Of a stretch of 8,120 bases of DNA, positions 7,913 to 8,120 are shown in pieces; positions within the stretch are counted from its first letter, which is position 1, and each line of letters begins with the position of its first letter. The position numbers were made by a program, and so were the translations under genes. Below the pieces are notes generated by a model, which was not told where the DNA came from, did no database searches, and worked only from the letters and a program-made list of their open reading frames with translations. The stretch is from JANQPA01 sp964628385 (GTDB lineage Bacteria > Bacteroidota > Bacteroidia > Chitinophagales > Saprospiraceae): contig CAZVOD010000133.1 in NCBI GenBank assembly GCA_964628385.1, positions 1-8,120 on the forward strand, read 5' to 3'.

Positions 7913-7931
7913 TGGTTTTAAGAAAAAACCA
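7913..7931. repeat. Small A/T-rich inverted repeat
   Basis: TGGTTTT (7913-7919) and AAAACCA (7925-7931) are perfect 7-bp arms around a 5-nt loop. No T-tract follows in either direction, so it does not look like a terminator. It may simply reflect A/T-rich composition. Confidence 0.3.
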
Positions 7932-8020
7932 AAAAATAAGATTGTTTTGAAGTTAGGAATGAGAAAAAAGAGTTGAAGTTGTTTAAGAATGTGGGTTTAT
8001 AGTTGAAGGCAAAGGCTTGT

Positions 8021-8078
8021 GCAGCAAGGCGAAGCGCTTTTTGCTTTGCGTAGCCAAAGCTACGCAAAGAAAAAAAGC
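8021..8078. repeat. Strong hairpin unit, possible dispersed repeat
   Basis: CTTTGCGTAGC (8044-8054) and GCTACGCAAAG (8059-8069) are perfect 11-bp arms with a 4-nt loop. Outside them T5 (8038-8042) and A7 (8070-8076) extend the pairing past a bulged G, closed by GC (8036-8037) with GC (8077-8078). The 5' flank, from GCAGC at 8021, is G/C-rich. As in the unit at 6355-6422, the T-tract is 5' and the A-tract 3', the wrong order for an intrinsic terminator on either strand. No gene is supported over it. The hairpin is certain; its identity as a repeat family member is inferred. Confidence 0.5.
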
Positions 8079-8120
8079 TGAAGTATTTGGTGCACAATGT
8101 TTTGTCTGCAAACATGAAAC

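Noticed and set aside
7918..8115. 65-codon minus-strand open frame at the window end
   Set aside because: It is Phe/Ser/Lys-rich, includes a perfect 11-bp palindrome, and has no recognised domain. It is treated as repeat-like DNA and kept only as a finding to check.
8114..8120. ATG AAA at the right edge as the start of a next gene
   Set aside because: Only two codons are visible and no promoter or leader supports it.

Overview
The window comes from a bacterium of the phylum Bacteroidota. The best evidence is the last gene, which ends in a type IX secretion (T9SS) type A sorting domain, a system confined to that phylum. Supporting signs are the A/T-rich leaders without Shine-Dalgarno motifs and two large exported peptidases of types common in marine and soil Bacteroidota. 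The genus cannot be told from the sequence alone.

Layout: (1) 29-3265, plus strand, a secreted tricorn-like protease with two beta-propellers, a PDZ domain and an S41 catalytic domain. (2) 3283-3314, a perfect 11-bp inverted repeat between two convergent stop codons, probably a shared terminator. (3) 3321-5891, minus strand, a secreted M14 zinc carboxypeptidase-like protein with a C-terminal glutamine-amidotransferase-like fold. (4) 5892-6525, a 634-bp intergenic region between divergent genes. It has operator-like inverted repeats next to the M14 gene, a short unassigned minus-strand ORF, an 18-bp hairpin inside a compact repeat-like unit, and a tandem 7-mer before the next gene. (5) 6526-7830, plus strand, a T9SS cargo protein with a DNRLRE domain, a Cys-containing middle domain and a sorting domain. 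(6) 7847-7887, an intrinsic terminator. (7) 7888-8120, non-coding as far as I can see, carrying a second strong hairpin (8044-8069).

The two peptidases would both act outside the cytoplasm. Endoproteolysis by the tricorn-like enzyme and carboxy-terminal trimming by the M14 enzyme would fit a peptide-scavenging role, but they are convergent and not one operon, so cooperation is inference. The DNRLRE protein is probably delivered to the surface or medium by T9SS; its ligand is unknown.

I see no complete undescribed multi-gene system. The most unexplained material is the non-coding DNA on both sides of the DNRLRE gene: two hairpin units of similar build that may belong to a dispersed repeat family, and possible decayed coding remnants at 6104-6284.
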